From Actinomycetota bacterium (GTDB taxonomy: Bacteria; Actinomycetota; Thermoleophilia; BMS3ABIN01), in contig JAMCPM010000013.1 of the NCBI GenBank assembly GCA_023382335.1, positions 149,599 to 213,598 on the forward strand: a stretch of 64,000 nt of DNA, written 5' to 3'. A program made the position numbers and the translations under genes. This document shows, piece by piece, positions 11,044-20,965 of the stretch; within the stretch, counting starts at the first letter, position 1, and every line of letters begins with the position of its first letter. The notes beneath the pieces were generated by a model. The model ran no database searches and was not told where the DNA came from. It saw only the letters and a list, made by a program, of their open reading frames with translations.

Positions 11044-11544
11044 TTACTGAATCGGGGGCGTCGGGGTCGGCGTCAGACCCCGTGCCATGTACTCGGCATC
11101 TATCTTTGCCCTTATGTCCTTGAGTGACAAGCCCTGTTTTTGTCCCCGGCTCACGGCCAGAGTGATATCCACTCATATGTCTCAGCCGGCGCCGTGCTTG
11201 TCGAAAGCGATATCGTTGCCGTCGCGGGACTTGATATAGCAGTCAAGATTGTCCTTGTGGTTCGCTTCCTGACCGCAGCCGCAATAGCAGGGAATCTGCT
11301 TTAGGACGTCAGGGTTGTCGATGGCGAACTGGTAGGCTTCAGCCGCGCCCTTGGGGGCGGTCGATGCATAGGCGAAATCCGGTGGCTTGGGAGCCGCAGA
11401 CGCGGTATCCCCACCCTTGGTCATCACCCAGCCGAGCACGCCGCCGACGATGCCCACGGCAAATATCAGCCCGGCGGCGACGCCGATCCAGGTTGTATTT
11501 GACATGCCGCTCTTCTTAACGGGCTTGCTTTTCTTCTTAGCCAA
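11044..11544 (-). CDS. Membrane-anchored PCYCGC-motif protein with two selenocysteines (U-D-I-U)
   Basis: Reading through two UGA codons (11184-11182 and 11175-11173) gives 166 residues ending at TAA 11046-11044. Residues 1-17 are basic and 18-40 form a membrane anchor. The PCYCGC motif is at 85-90 and Cys102 lies in NLDCYI. Then comes HGAG-U121-DI-U124-VDITLAV and a helical tail (GLSLKDIRAKIDAEYMARG). Known members of this family (often lipoproteins) carry a C-x-x-C before a V/I-D-I/E helix at this place and the same K-x-I-R-x-x-I-D tail, so the UGAs replace the two redox cysteines. Function is unknown; metal or redox handling outside the membrane is inferred. Stopping at the first UGA would lose a conserved third of the protein. 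The next genes upstream (CDF exporter, ArsR) deal with metals. Confidence 0.85.
11144..11162 (-). promoter_or_regulatory. Candidate SECIS hairpin of the PCYCGC selenoprotein
   Basis: CTCTGGC/GCCGGGG (7 bp with two G-U pairs) closes a CGTGA loop. The loop starts 18 nt after the second UGA and 27 nt after the first. Its second loop base is G, as expected for bacterial SECIS elements, so one hairpin could serve both codons. Confidence 0.6.
11173..11184 (-). other. Two recoded UGA codons (Sec121 and Sec124)
   Basis: The reverse-strand codons read GGC-TGA-GAC-ATA-TGA-GTG. Both TGAs align with the cysteines of the family's C-x-x-C, and conserved sequence continues for 42 codons to a TAA. Confidence 0.82.
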
Positions 11545-11569
11545 TTTTCACCACCTTCGTTGAGTCCGT

Positions 11570-12493
11570 CTAATGTTCATGATTCAGATTGCAGTACGGC
11601 CCGGAGATATCGCAACGGTCGCATTCGAGTTCGAGAGTCGAGTGGATTATTCCGAAATCGCGAGCCAGTTTCATTCTCAGGTCTGCCAGGATGCGCCCGC
11701 CCTCACTTATCTTGACGTCGTCAACCATGACATGGCAGCTCAGGGCATATATCTCTGACCCGAGTGTCCAGATATGCATATCGTGGACATCCCTTACGCC
11801 GTCCTCCTGTTTCATTTCCTCTATCACCCGATCGACGTTGATACTGCGCGGGGAACTTTCGAGGAAGATTTCCAGCGTCTCCTTAATAATTTGCCATGCG
11901 CCCCATAAAATAGCCAGTCCCAGCAGGGCGCTCACCAGCGGATCCACCGGATACCAGCCCGTCGCGAGAATAACGAATCCTGCAACGACCACTGCCGCCG
12001 AGGCGGCCGCATCGCCTAGAAGATGCAGGATGGCGCTGCGGATATTTATATCGCCATGCGCCCGGTTCCGCAGGGTCCAGACTATAACCAGATTAGCACA
12101 AAGAGCCAGCGTAGCCGTAATAATCACCAGGGCTCCGCCGACCGGCTGAGGATTTAAAAAACGATGGTAAGCCTCGTAAAAAATCCAGACGGTCACCGCG
12201 ACCATCACCAGCGAATTGATGAGGGCGGTGAGGATGCCGGTCCGGTGGTAACCGAAGGTCTTCTCGGCCGTCGGAGGCTTGCGGGCCTGCACCAGGGCGA
12301 ACCAGGTGATGCCCAGGGCCGCCATGTCGGTGAAGTTGTGGACGGCGTCGCTGATGAGCCCCAGGCTTCCGGCCACGAGTCCGGCAGCCACCTCGATTAT
12401 GACGATCAGCAGGTTGAGCCCGATTCCCGCAGCCAGGCCGCGCTTGATGCTGGCGGAACCGCCCTCGGACCGGTCGGAGGCGTGTACGTGCAC
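11570..12493 (-). CDS. Cation diffusion facilitator (zinc/cadmium-type efflux)
   Basis: 307-residue inner-membrane antiporter of the CzcD/ZitB branch exporting divalent metal in exchange for protons. Six membrane segments are evident. Metal-site residues appear in SDAVHNFTDM (H-x3-D of TM2) and HLLGDAAAS (H-x3-D of TM5); a cytoplasmic domain follows (DVHDMHIWTLGSE) and a His/Cys-rich tail (CDRCDISGPYCNLNHEH). GTG 12493 follows AGGAGG across the end of the arsR-type gene; the open frame further upstream is only that gene's shadow. Operon with the regulator fits metal-induced efflux. Confidence 0.93.
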   Translation of the reverse strand: MHVHASDRSEGGSASIKRGLAAGIGLNLLIVIIEVAAGLVAGSLGLISDAVHNFTDMAALGITWFALVQARKPPTAEKTFGYHRTGILTALINSLVMVAVTVWIFYEAYHRFLNPQPVGGALVIITATLALCANLVIVWTLRNRAHGDINIRSAILHLLGDAAASAAVVVAGFVILATGWYPVDPLVSALLGLAILWGAWQIIKETLEIFLESSPRSINVDRVIEEMKQEDGVRDVHDMHIWTLGSEIYALSCHVMVDDVKISEGGRILADLRMKLARDFGIIHSTLELECDRCDISGPYCNLNHEH

Positions 12494-12495
12494 GG

Positions 12496-12927
12496 TCAGT
12501 CCTCCTCGCCGGACGTGTGCTTCAGGTGGTCCAGTCCCTGGGTGAAGAGCTTGAGGACATGGTCGTCGTCGAGAGAGTACCAGGAGACCCGCCCTTCGCG
12601 GCGATACCGGACCAGCCGCGAGGTCCTGAGCACTCGCATCTGGTGCGAGACCGCCGACTGGGTCATGTTGAGAGCCGAGGCGATGTCGCAGACGCAGAGC
12701 TCTCCTTCCCCCAAAAGCGATATGATCCTCAGCCGCGATGGATCGCCCATGACCTTGAATATCTGGGAGAGCTCGACGGCGGCATTCCAGTCGATGGCGT
12801 TCTTCTCGAGCTTCTCGACCAGGTCGGGATGGATGCACTCGACATCGCAGACGTACTCCGTTTCCGGGCGCTGTTGCCGGGAGAGCGGTTTCTTCCCTGA
12901 ACTATGAATAGATGAACCCATGCTCAT
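12496..12927 (-). CDS. ArsR/SmtB-family metal-sensing repressor
   Basis: 143 residues with a winged helix (LSQIFKVMGDPSRLRIISLL, DIASALNMTQSAVSHQMRVL). Three possible metal sites are visible: N-terminal Cys pair (YVCDVECIHP), ELCVCD in alpha-3 as in CadC, and alpha-5 DDDHVLKLFTQGLDHLKH like SmtB. This suggests Zn/Cd/Pb sensing; which site is used cannot be read from sequence. It is followed at once by the CDF exporter it probably represses. The leader has TATGA/TTCAT half-sites near the start, a weak operator candidate. Confidence 0.92.
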   Translation of the reverse strand: MSMGSSIHSSGKKPLSRQQRPETEYVCDVECIHPDLVEKLEKNAIDWNAAVELSQIFKVMGDPSRLRIISLLGEGELCVCDIASALNMTQSAVSHQMRVLRTSRLVRYRREGRVSWYSLDDDHVLKLFTQGLDHLKHTSGEED

Positions 12928-12980
12928 ATATTAATTCGTTGCAGAGGAAAAGAAAAGTACTGGAAGAAATTGTTCCGCTT

Positions 12981-14051
12981 CTAGTAGACCGTGACCGTCA
13001 CGGTCCGCACACCCCAGGCATATGCTTCGCCGCAGGGAAGCCAGACATCGATGCGGTTGCCCTGGATGGCGCCGCCGGTGTCGGCGGCGATGGCGTCGCC
13101 GTATCCGGAGACATGCACACGGCTGCCCAGCGGAATCACACTCGGGTCAACCGCGATGACGCCGTGCCCGACGCGCATGCCCGTGGCCGTGGTGCCTTCC
13201 AGGCAATAAGAGGTTGCTTCCATGGTATAGCTCGATCCGCCGGCCGGGGGAGGCGAGTTATCGTAACCGCCGCCGCCATCAGACCCCGGAGACGACGTCA
13301 CTTGCTGCTGGATCTCGTTCATGCGGGCCTCGATGGTTGCCGCTTCGGCCTGCGCCGAAGCCAGCTGGCCGTCAGTGGCTAATTTCTGGCTCTTGAGGGA
13401 ATCGACTGTCTCCTGCTGGTGGCCTTTGGCGGCGACCAGGTTGGACTCGGCGGTGTTGAGCTGTTCGATGGTGCCGGCGAGCTGGTTCTGTTTGTCGGAG
13501 AGGCTGGCGATCTTTTCCTCGACGCCGTTCTTGGCGTCCTGGAAGGAGCTGATGAGAGTGCGGTCCTCGTCAGCGATGTAATTGATCATGTCGACGCGGT
13601 TGAGGAAGTCGGAGAAATCGCCGGCGCCCATGACAACCTCCAGATAGCCGACGTCGTTGCTCTTGTACGTGCCCTTGAGCCGCTTCTCCAGGGCGTCTTG
13701 GCGACTGGCCAGCTCAGCCTGATATTCATTGAGGTGCTGCTGCTCTACTGCGATGGAAGCCCTGATCTCGTCGAGGCGCGTACCGGTATCGGTGATCTCG
13801 TTGCTGTAACGGGACACCTCGCTGTCTACGGCCACAAGGTCGGAGACAGCCTGCTGGTAGTTCGCATCGATTTCCTGTGACCGCGCCTGCAGGTCGCCGA
13901 CCTGCTGGTTGGCAGAGTCCAACTCAGAGGGAGTCGCCAAAGCGGAAGGAATAGCGAGAAGCGGGATGATGAGAACGGGAAGTAAAAATATTAATTTTGG
14001 CAGAAATGAAGTTTTGTGTTTGTCAGTCTTTTTGGTAGAGCCCGCGTGGAT
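12981..14051 (-). CDS. Secreted coiled-coil protein with C-terminal 3D domain (cell-wall hydrolase type)
   Basis: About 356 residues: Sec signal (KHKTSFLPKLIFLLPVLIIP...SALA), a long PcsB-like coiled coil (about residues 45-255), a Gly/Pro linker, and a C-terminal 3D (Asp-Asp-Asp) domain with MEATSYCLEGTTATGMRVGH, GVIAVDPSVIPLGSRVHV and AADTGGAIQGNRIDVWL. 3D domains resemble lytic transglycosylase MltA folds, and such proteins act on peptidoglycan outside the cell. The only start at good distance from GGAGG (14061-14057) is an ATC codon at 14051-14049; GTG 14102 and TTG starts lack ribosome sites. See the separate finding on AUC starts. Confidence 0.9.
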   Translation of the reverse strand: MHAGSTKKTDKHKTSFLPKLIFLLPVLIIPLLAIPSALATPSELDSANQQVGDLQARSQEIDANYQQAVSDLVAVDSEVSRYSNEITDTGTRLDEIRASIAVEQQHLNEYQAELASRQDALEKRLKGTYKSNDVGYLEVVMGAGDFSDFLNRVDMINYIADEDRTLISSFQDAKNGVEEKIASLSDKQNQLAGTIEQLNTAESNLVAAKGHQQETVDSLKSQKLATDGQLASAQAEAATIEARMNEIQQQVTSSPGSDGGGGYDNSPPPAGGSSYTMEATSYCLEGTTATGMRVGHGVIAVDPSVIPLGSRVHVSGYGDAIAADTGGAIQGNRIDVWLPCGEAYAWGVRTVTVTVY

Positions 14052-14442
14052 AACGTCCTCCAATATTTGCTTACAGTACACCCATCTGGCTCGAATCCCC
14101 ACTGCTGAGCCAAAAATGCCCGCAAAAAAGGGCCGTGGTTACCAGAAAATGTTGCAAATTCCGCTATTTTCCCCACTTTTTCACTGACCAACGGGTTCTG
14201 GACCCCGGCCGAAGTGCGACTATAGCATCCCCAAAAAGGGTATGCAAGTTATATTGTGACAATTGTCTCTTGGCCCCTGTCGGGTTTCACTTTGAAGGGG
14301 AAGGGGTATGCCGCTAGAACTCGGGAAGTACGGCGAAGCGAAGAGAAGCATGCGCTAGCCTATCAGAATTTCGAATCAAAGCTAATATCAATCTGGGATT
14401 TTGGCTGTCCGGCATGCCGGCGTCCCGCGGAAATGGAGCAAA
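14052..14442. other. Divergent intergenic region between the 3D-domain gene and marC
   Basis: About 390 bases with no convincing gene. Read on the minus strand as the 3D gene's leader it contains a GGCTC/GAGCC hairpin at about 14090-14115 and G-rich tracts. Cell-wall genes of this kind often have riboswitch leaders, but I cannot match a known aptamer. Short open frames on both strands look accidental. Confidence 0.4.
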
Positions 14443-15036
14443 ATGGACTGGAAATTGCTGGTAACCGCCTTCATCACCCTGGTCGTGATCATCGATCCTG
14501 TCGGGAATACGCCGGTTTTCCTGGTACTTACCGGCGGCGAGAGCCCGGGCAGACGCAGGCGATTTGCCCTGCAGGCGGTGCTGGCGGCGGCAGTCGTGAT
14601 TTTCGTCTTCGCCTTTTTCGGCAGGTATGTGCTCGATTACCTGGGAATATCGATGCAGAGCCTGACAGTCGCCGGCGGCATCCTGCTGGGCATCGTGGCG
14701 CTGGACATGATGAAGGGGAAGGTAGACGCCGGCAATCAGGCCCGGGGCGTCAATGTGGCGCTGGTGCCGCTGGGCACGCCGCTGCTGGCAGGCCCCGGGG
14801 CGGTCGTGGCCGCGATGCTGCTGATGAATGACGCAGGCTCGGTGAGCGGCATGGCGCTGGTCGCCGGCGGCATCCTCGCGGCGCTGGCCGTGGTCCTGGC
14901 GGCGCTGCTTGCGGCCGGAAGCCTGGTCAGGTTGCTCAAGGATACCGGCATCGATCTGCTCACACGCGTGATGGGGATACTGCTGGCGGCGATCGCCGTG
15001 GAGTTCATCCATCAGGCGGTAGTCAGCTGGGGATGA
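14443..15036 (+). CDS. MarC-family integral membrane protein
   Basis: 197 residues with about six membrane helices. Family signatures are FITLVVIIDPVGNTPVFLVL at the N terminus, GGILLGIVALDMMKG mid-protein and VPLGTPLLAGPGAVVAAMLL. UPF0056/MarC members have no agreed function. ATG 14443 follows GGAGC; the open frame back to 14401 lacks a ribosome site. A GC-rich hairpin terminator follows. Confidence 0.92.
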   Translation: MDWKLLVTAFITLVVIIDPVGNTPVFLVLTGGESPGRRRRFALQAVLAAAVVIFVFAFFGRYVLDYLGISMQSLTVAGGILLGIVALDMMKGKVDAGNQARGVNVALVPLGTPLLAGPGAVVAAMLLMNDAGSVSGMALVAGGILAALAVVLAALLAAGSLVRLLKDTGIDLLTRVMGILLAAIAVEFIHQAVVSWG

Positions 15037-15113
15037 AATAACTGAAGGGATCTGAAGCGCAGCCGGCAGCGATTGATACCCGGCCGAGGCTGAACATGAT
15101 CTGAAAGATTAAA

Positions 15114-15141
15114 GGGGCGGCCCGCGAATGCGGGCCGCCCC
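15114..15141. terminator. GC-rich hairpin terminator, convergent genes
   Basis: Perfect 12-bp stem GGGGCGGCCCGC/GCGGGCCGCCCC with a GAAT loop between marC (+) and the protease gene (-). No U-tract; the same long U-less style recurs at 17054, 32531 and 60432. Confidence 0.85.
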
Positions 15142-15162
15142 TGATCGTCCGTACTATATATC

Positions 15163-15214
15163 TACCCGGCGCCATTTCACTTTGTATCCACCCGGCGCTA
15201 TTTCATTTCGTACC
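15163..15214. repeat. Tandem 26-bp imperfect repeat
   Basis: Two adjacent 26-bp units built on ACCCGGCGC-ATTTCA-TT-GTA with 5 differences, abutting the stop codon of the protease gene. Confidence 0.7.
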
Positions 15215-16950
15215 TAGTGCTTAACCGGTTTGGAGCAGTTGGGGCAGAATTTGGCGTCCTCAGGGATGCCATGGCCGCAGTAGGCGCAGAAGCGCGGATT
15301 CTCTTCCTGCGGTTCCCCGGCCGGCTCCGCTGCCGCCTCAGGCGCCGCCGCCGCGGGCTCGGCTTTCTCGACCGGCTCTGCCGGGGCTGCGGGCTCGGTT
15401 GGCGCGGCCGGCTCTGATGGGGCCACTGGCTCGACCGGCTCTGCCGGCTGTGACGGTGCCACTGGCTCGGCTTTTTGCACCGGCGGAGTCTGCACCGGCG
15501 CCGCCGCCGCTGCGGGAGTGGTCGTAGCCGCCGGACCGCCGGCGGTTACAGCCTGCGGCTTCTTCTTTATCACGAACATGTACAGGGCGCCGGCGGTTCC
15601 GATGACCAGGATCACGATCAGTACGATCAGCCACATCGGCACCGGGAAGGTCGACTTGTCCAGCCCGGCGTTGATCTTGTCGGTGCTGGCCGCTATCTGG
15701 TCACTGATATACGGGAAGGCGGGGTTGGCGTCGGAGACCTGCTTGAACTTGTCCTTGGCGGCGCTGTAATGCTCGCCATAGAAGAGGTCGACGCCTTCGC
15801 GATAGGTCTGGGTCAGCTGTCCCTGCGTCGGGGTCACGTTCGACTCGGTCAGGAACTGCTTGATAATGGTTGACGGCATGGCGAAGTTGAAGCCCTGAAC
15901 CTGCGCCTGGTCGCCGCTGGAACCGACCTGCTTGACGGTGCCAAAGGTCGTTATGCCGATGACATCGCCCTTATTGTTGAAGAGGGGGCCACCGCTGTTG
16001 CCATTGGTGATGGCGGCATCGGTCTGCAGCACGTCGAAGCCGCCCGGCATGGTCTTGCGGCCGCTGATGCTGCCGATGGTCAGCGACGGCTTGATGTTGT
16101 CCTGCGACTGCTTGAGCGCGGGATTGGCCAGCGCATCGGGATAGCCTAAAGCGATCGCCTGTTCGCCATCTTTCGTGGCCGTGTCCTCCCCGATCGGCAC
16201 CGTCGGCAGATTGTTGGCGCTCACCTTGAGAATAGCCACGTCCTTGCCCGGCGTCGATTCTCCTATCTTTACCGTCTCGCAGGGCAGTCCGTCCTTCACC
16301 AGCCCGCCCGGCGCGCCGGGCGCCGCCAGGAACATCTCGCTGCTGGAGTTCTCGTTGCTCATGGTCAGGTAGGTAGCGTAAATGTCCGCTTCGGCCGCGG
16401 CGACGCTGTTGTAGGCATCGTCACCCATCGTGATGTTGAGCGCGTTCTCGATATCGGCGATATCCTGCTTGATGATGTCCGCCATGCCCGAGGCCGCCAG
16501 AGACTGTTTGATCTCGTCATCGGTCTTGACGACCACGTGGGCGTTGGTGACTGCGTAACCATCGGGGGTGACGATAAAACCGCTGCCCCAGCCGCTTGTC
16601 TCAACTGATTTTTTCTGGCTGCTTGCCGTCGGCACCAGATACAGGCCCGGATTCGTGAGGAATTCGTTGATGATGGCGTCGGAGATCTCCTGGTCTGTAG
16701 ATATCAGGCCGGCTGCGGCCAGTGGGGCCAACTTGTTGACCATGGCCGTCTCATCGAAGGTCAGGACGGGAACAACGACGTCGGCTTTCCAGGTGGTCTC
16801 GACATATACCGTCCCGGGTTTGTTGTAATCATCGATCCGGGGTGGATCGACTGCCTGCCCCGCTTTGCTTCCACAACCCGAAAGGAATAGCAGTAGCGGG
16901 AAAAGCGTCAGCACGATCAAAATTATTGCAATCTTCGCCCGCTTGACCAT
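15214..16950 (-). CDS. HtrA-like serine protease lipoprotein with C-terminal TM and zinc ribbon
   Basis: 578 residues. Lipobox L-S-G-C at residue 26 after a hydrophobic signal; trypsin-like protease domain with triad His138 (VTNAHVV), Asp237 (GKDVAILKV) and Ser319 (NGNSGGPLF); no PDZ domain, unlike DegP; a short helical segment about 380-430; membrane helix 439-461; a Pro/Ala/Glu-rich linker; and a double CxxC zinc ribbon at the end (FCAYCGHGIPEDAKFCPNCS). The layout predicts an outside protease joined through a second membrane anchor to a cytoplasmic ribbon. ATG 16950 follows GGGAG; the open frame continues upstream without a good site. Confidence 0.9.
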   Translation of the reverse strand: MVKRAKIAIILIVLTLFPLLLFLSGCGSKAGQAVDPPRIDDYNKPGTVYVETTWKADVVVPVLTFDETAMVNKLAPLAAAGLISTDQEISDAIINEFLTNPGLYLVPTASSQKKSVETSGWGSGFIVTPDGYAVTNAHVVVKTDDEIKQSLAASGMADIIKQDIADIENALNITMGDDAYNSVAAAEADIYATYLTMSNENSSSEMFLAAPGAPGGLVKDGLPCETVKIGESTPGKDVAILKVSANNLPTVPIGEDTATKDGEQAIALGYPDALANPALKQSQDNIKPSLTIGSISGRKTMPGGFDVLQTDAAITNGNSGGPLFNNKGDVIGITTFGTVKQVGSSGDQAQVQGFNFAMPSTIIKQFLTESNVTPTQGQLTQTYREGVDLFYGEHYSAAKDKFKQVSDANPAFPYISDQIAASTDKINAGLDKSTFPVPMWLIVLIVILVIGTAGALYMFVIKKKPQAVTAGGPAATTTPAAAAAPVQTPPVQKAEPVAPSQPAEPVEPVAPSEPAAPTEPAAPAEPVEKAEPAAAAPEAAAEPAGEPQEENPRFCAYCGHGIPEDAKFCPNCSKPVKH

Positions 16951-17053
16951 CTGAGCTCCCTTTTTAGTTATTAAGTGGATGCCTATTATATGTCTATTAT
17001 TATTTTCATAGTAGTGGGAATGTCCTTCAATTTTCCTGCAGAGAAGCGGAAAA

Positions 17054-17086
17054 GGGGCGGCGGCCGATTTCATCGGCCGCCGCCCC
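17054..17086. terminator. GC-rich hairpin terminator after clpB
   Basis: A 15-bp perfect stem, GGGGCGGCGGCCGAT with its complement around a TTC loop, lies 23 bases past the clpB stop. No U-tract. Confidence 0.85.
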
Positions 17087-17108
17087 TCCAAAAGAACTGC
17101 CCATTCGA

Positions 17109-19742
<2,634 letters not shown>

Positions 19743-19749
19743 GAAAAGA

Positions 19750-19777
19750 GTTCCTTGTTCCTAGTTCCTGGTTCCTT
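19750..19777. repeat. Four 7-bp tandem repeats upstream of clpB
   Basis: GTTCCTT-GTTCCTA-GTTCCTG-GTTCCTT on the plus strand (AGGAAC-type units on the coding strand), 8 bases before the clpB start. The units themselves look like ribosome-binding sites. Confidence 0.8.
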
Positions 19778-19783
19778 GTTTTG

Positions 19784-19925
19784 GTTGGCGACACATTACT
19801 GAATTTCCAATGTAATACTTATGCCCGGTTTCCCGGTATATGTCCCATTAATTACAAATTTAGTTATGTGTCCCTAAAACCTTGAATTTAGTTATGTGTC
19901 CCCAAAAAAGGAATGTGTCCCTAAA
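19784..19925. repeat. REP-like 'ATGTGTCCC' repeat cluster
   Basis: Contains one degenerate GCGACACATTACTGAATT, two inverted ATTTAGTTATGTGTCCC copies (about 19859-19903) and an ATGTGTCCCTAAA. These match the 8796-8843 repeats in reverse. Probably the remains of REP/RAYT-type elements. Confidence 0.72.
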
Positions 19926-20272
19926 AAGGCAAAAAAAATCCGAAGCCGCTTTAACCGGTTTAAAGCAGGTGGCCTGATGCGTCTCTCGAACCCAACAGCA
20001 CCGGCTCTTGATGGCCGACATTATCTGGACGGGCCACCTTACTCCACCCGGGTTCCCGACTGCTCCCCCGGATTCCCGGAAAGAACGACTCCGGACTGAA
20101 TCTCCACTCTGACCAATGTGATCATTCGCTTCACCTCTTCGAGCCTCACGGACACACTCTTCGCATGTCCTGTTTTTACATTACTCCTTATCTTTCCTTC
20201 CACTAATATAGACGATTCACCCCCCTGGAAGGATTCGTCTTGGGAAGGAAAAATACCTGCAAATTAGGGCAA
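19926..20272. other. Intergenic region between repeat cluster and hsp20
   Basis: No gene or RNA is recognised. The frame 19896-20099 lacks a ribosome site and resembles nothing known. Confidence 0.5.
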
Positions 20273-20716
20273 TTACTCGTCCGCATCATCGTCCGCGCCA
20301 TCGGTCGTGCCTCCATCCGAGCTGACGTCCTCGCCGCCGTCAGCGAAGCTCACGGGGATGCGCCGCGGCTGCGCCGGCGCGGCCTCCGGGACCCTCACCC
20401 CGAGCCGGCCTCCCTCGAAGAAGGCATCCGCGTCCTGCCAACGCACGTTATCGGGCAGGGCCAGCTGCCGGGAAAACCTGCTGGAAGAAATGCTACGACA
20501 TGTGGCGCCTTCACGCTCTATGGTGCTCTCCCGGCTGGATTGGCCGCGCACGGTCAGCAAGGCGGGGCCGACGCTCACTTCCAGATCTTCAGGTTTTATA
20601 TCATCGACTTCCAGGTAGTAGGTAATGACGCCGTCTTTACGCTGAACGCTGACCTCTGGAGTTCGCGCCGCCGGGTGCGCCTGAAAGCCTGAAGGGATTC
20701 TCAATAATAACGCCAT
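20273..20716 (-). CDS. Hsp20/alpha-crystallin-family small heat-shock protein
   Basis: 147 residues. The alpha-crystallin domain spans about 18-120: PEVSVQRKDGVITYYLEVDD, IKPEDLEVSVGPALLTVRG, FSRQLALPDNVRWQDADAFF and GGRLGVRVPEA. The I-x-I/V C-terminal anchor is replaced by an acidic tail (TTDGADDDADE), which is unusual. It acts as an ATP-independent holdase for unfolded proteins. ATG 20716 follows AAAGGAG, with a sigma-70-like promoter upstream, and it lies near clpB, a functional partner. Confidence 0.88.
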   Translation of the reverse strand: MALLLRIPSGFQAHPAARTPEVSVQRKDGVITYYLEVDDIKPEDLEVSVGPALLTVRGQSSRESTIEREGATCRSISSSRFSRQLALPDNVRWQDADAFFEGGRLGVRVPEAAPAQPRRIPVSFADGGEDVSSDGGTTDGADDDADE

Positions 20717-20766
20717 TTGTTGACGCTCCTTTCATATTCGCCGGTTTGACGGGCGATACGGCTTGA

Positions 20767-20795
20767 TTTTAGTGACGATATTGCATTTCTGTCAA
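20767..20795 (-). promoter_or_regulatory. Promoter of hsp20
   Basis: On the minus strand TTGACA (20795-20790), a 17-bp spacer and CTAAAA (20772-20767) lie about 50 bases upstream of the start. Confidence 0.5.
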
Positions 20796-20965
20796 TAGTC
20801 TTTATAGGAAATCTTATAGATTAAGACTTAGATAGTGATTTAAAGGATTCAGCCTTTTTCTTGAGAAAGTGAAAAATTCGGGCGCAGAATAAGGAATCGT
20901 GCTGAAGTGCCGATTAAACGGTCGCAACTCTTTTAGGGGCCCAACAGCAGAAAGTGGGAAGTCGC

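Noticed and set aside
11182..11184. PCYCGC protein ending normally at the first UGA
   Set aside because: Family-like sequence continues in frame for 45 codons, including a second UGA at the matching Cys column, to a TAA.
12494..12838. N-terminal extension of the CDF exporter
   Set aside because: It is the ArsR gene in another frame; GTG 12493 has a good ribosome site.
14088..14120. Possible tRNA T-arm (GGCTCGAATCC)
   Set aside because: No acceptor, D or anticodon arm can be drawn around it.
19896..20099. 67-residue open frame downstream of the repeat cluster
   Set aside because: No ribosome site, low-complexity composition and it begins inside the repeat.
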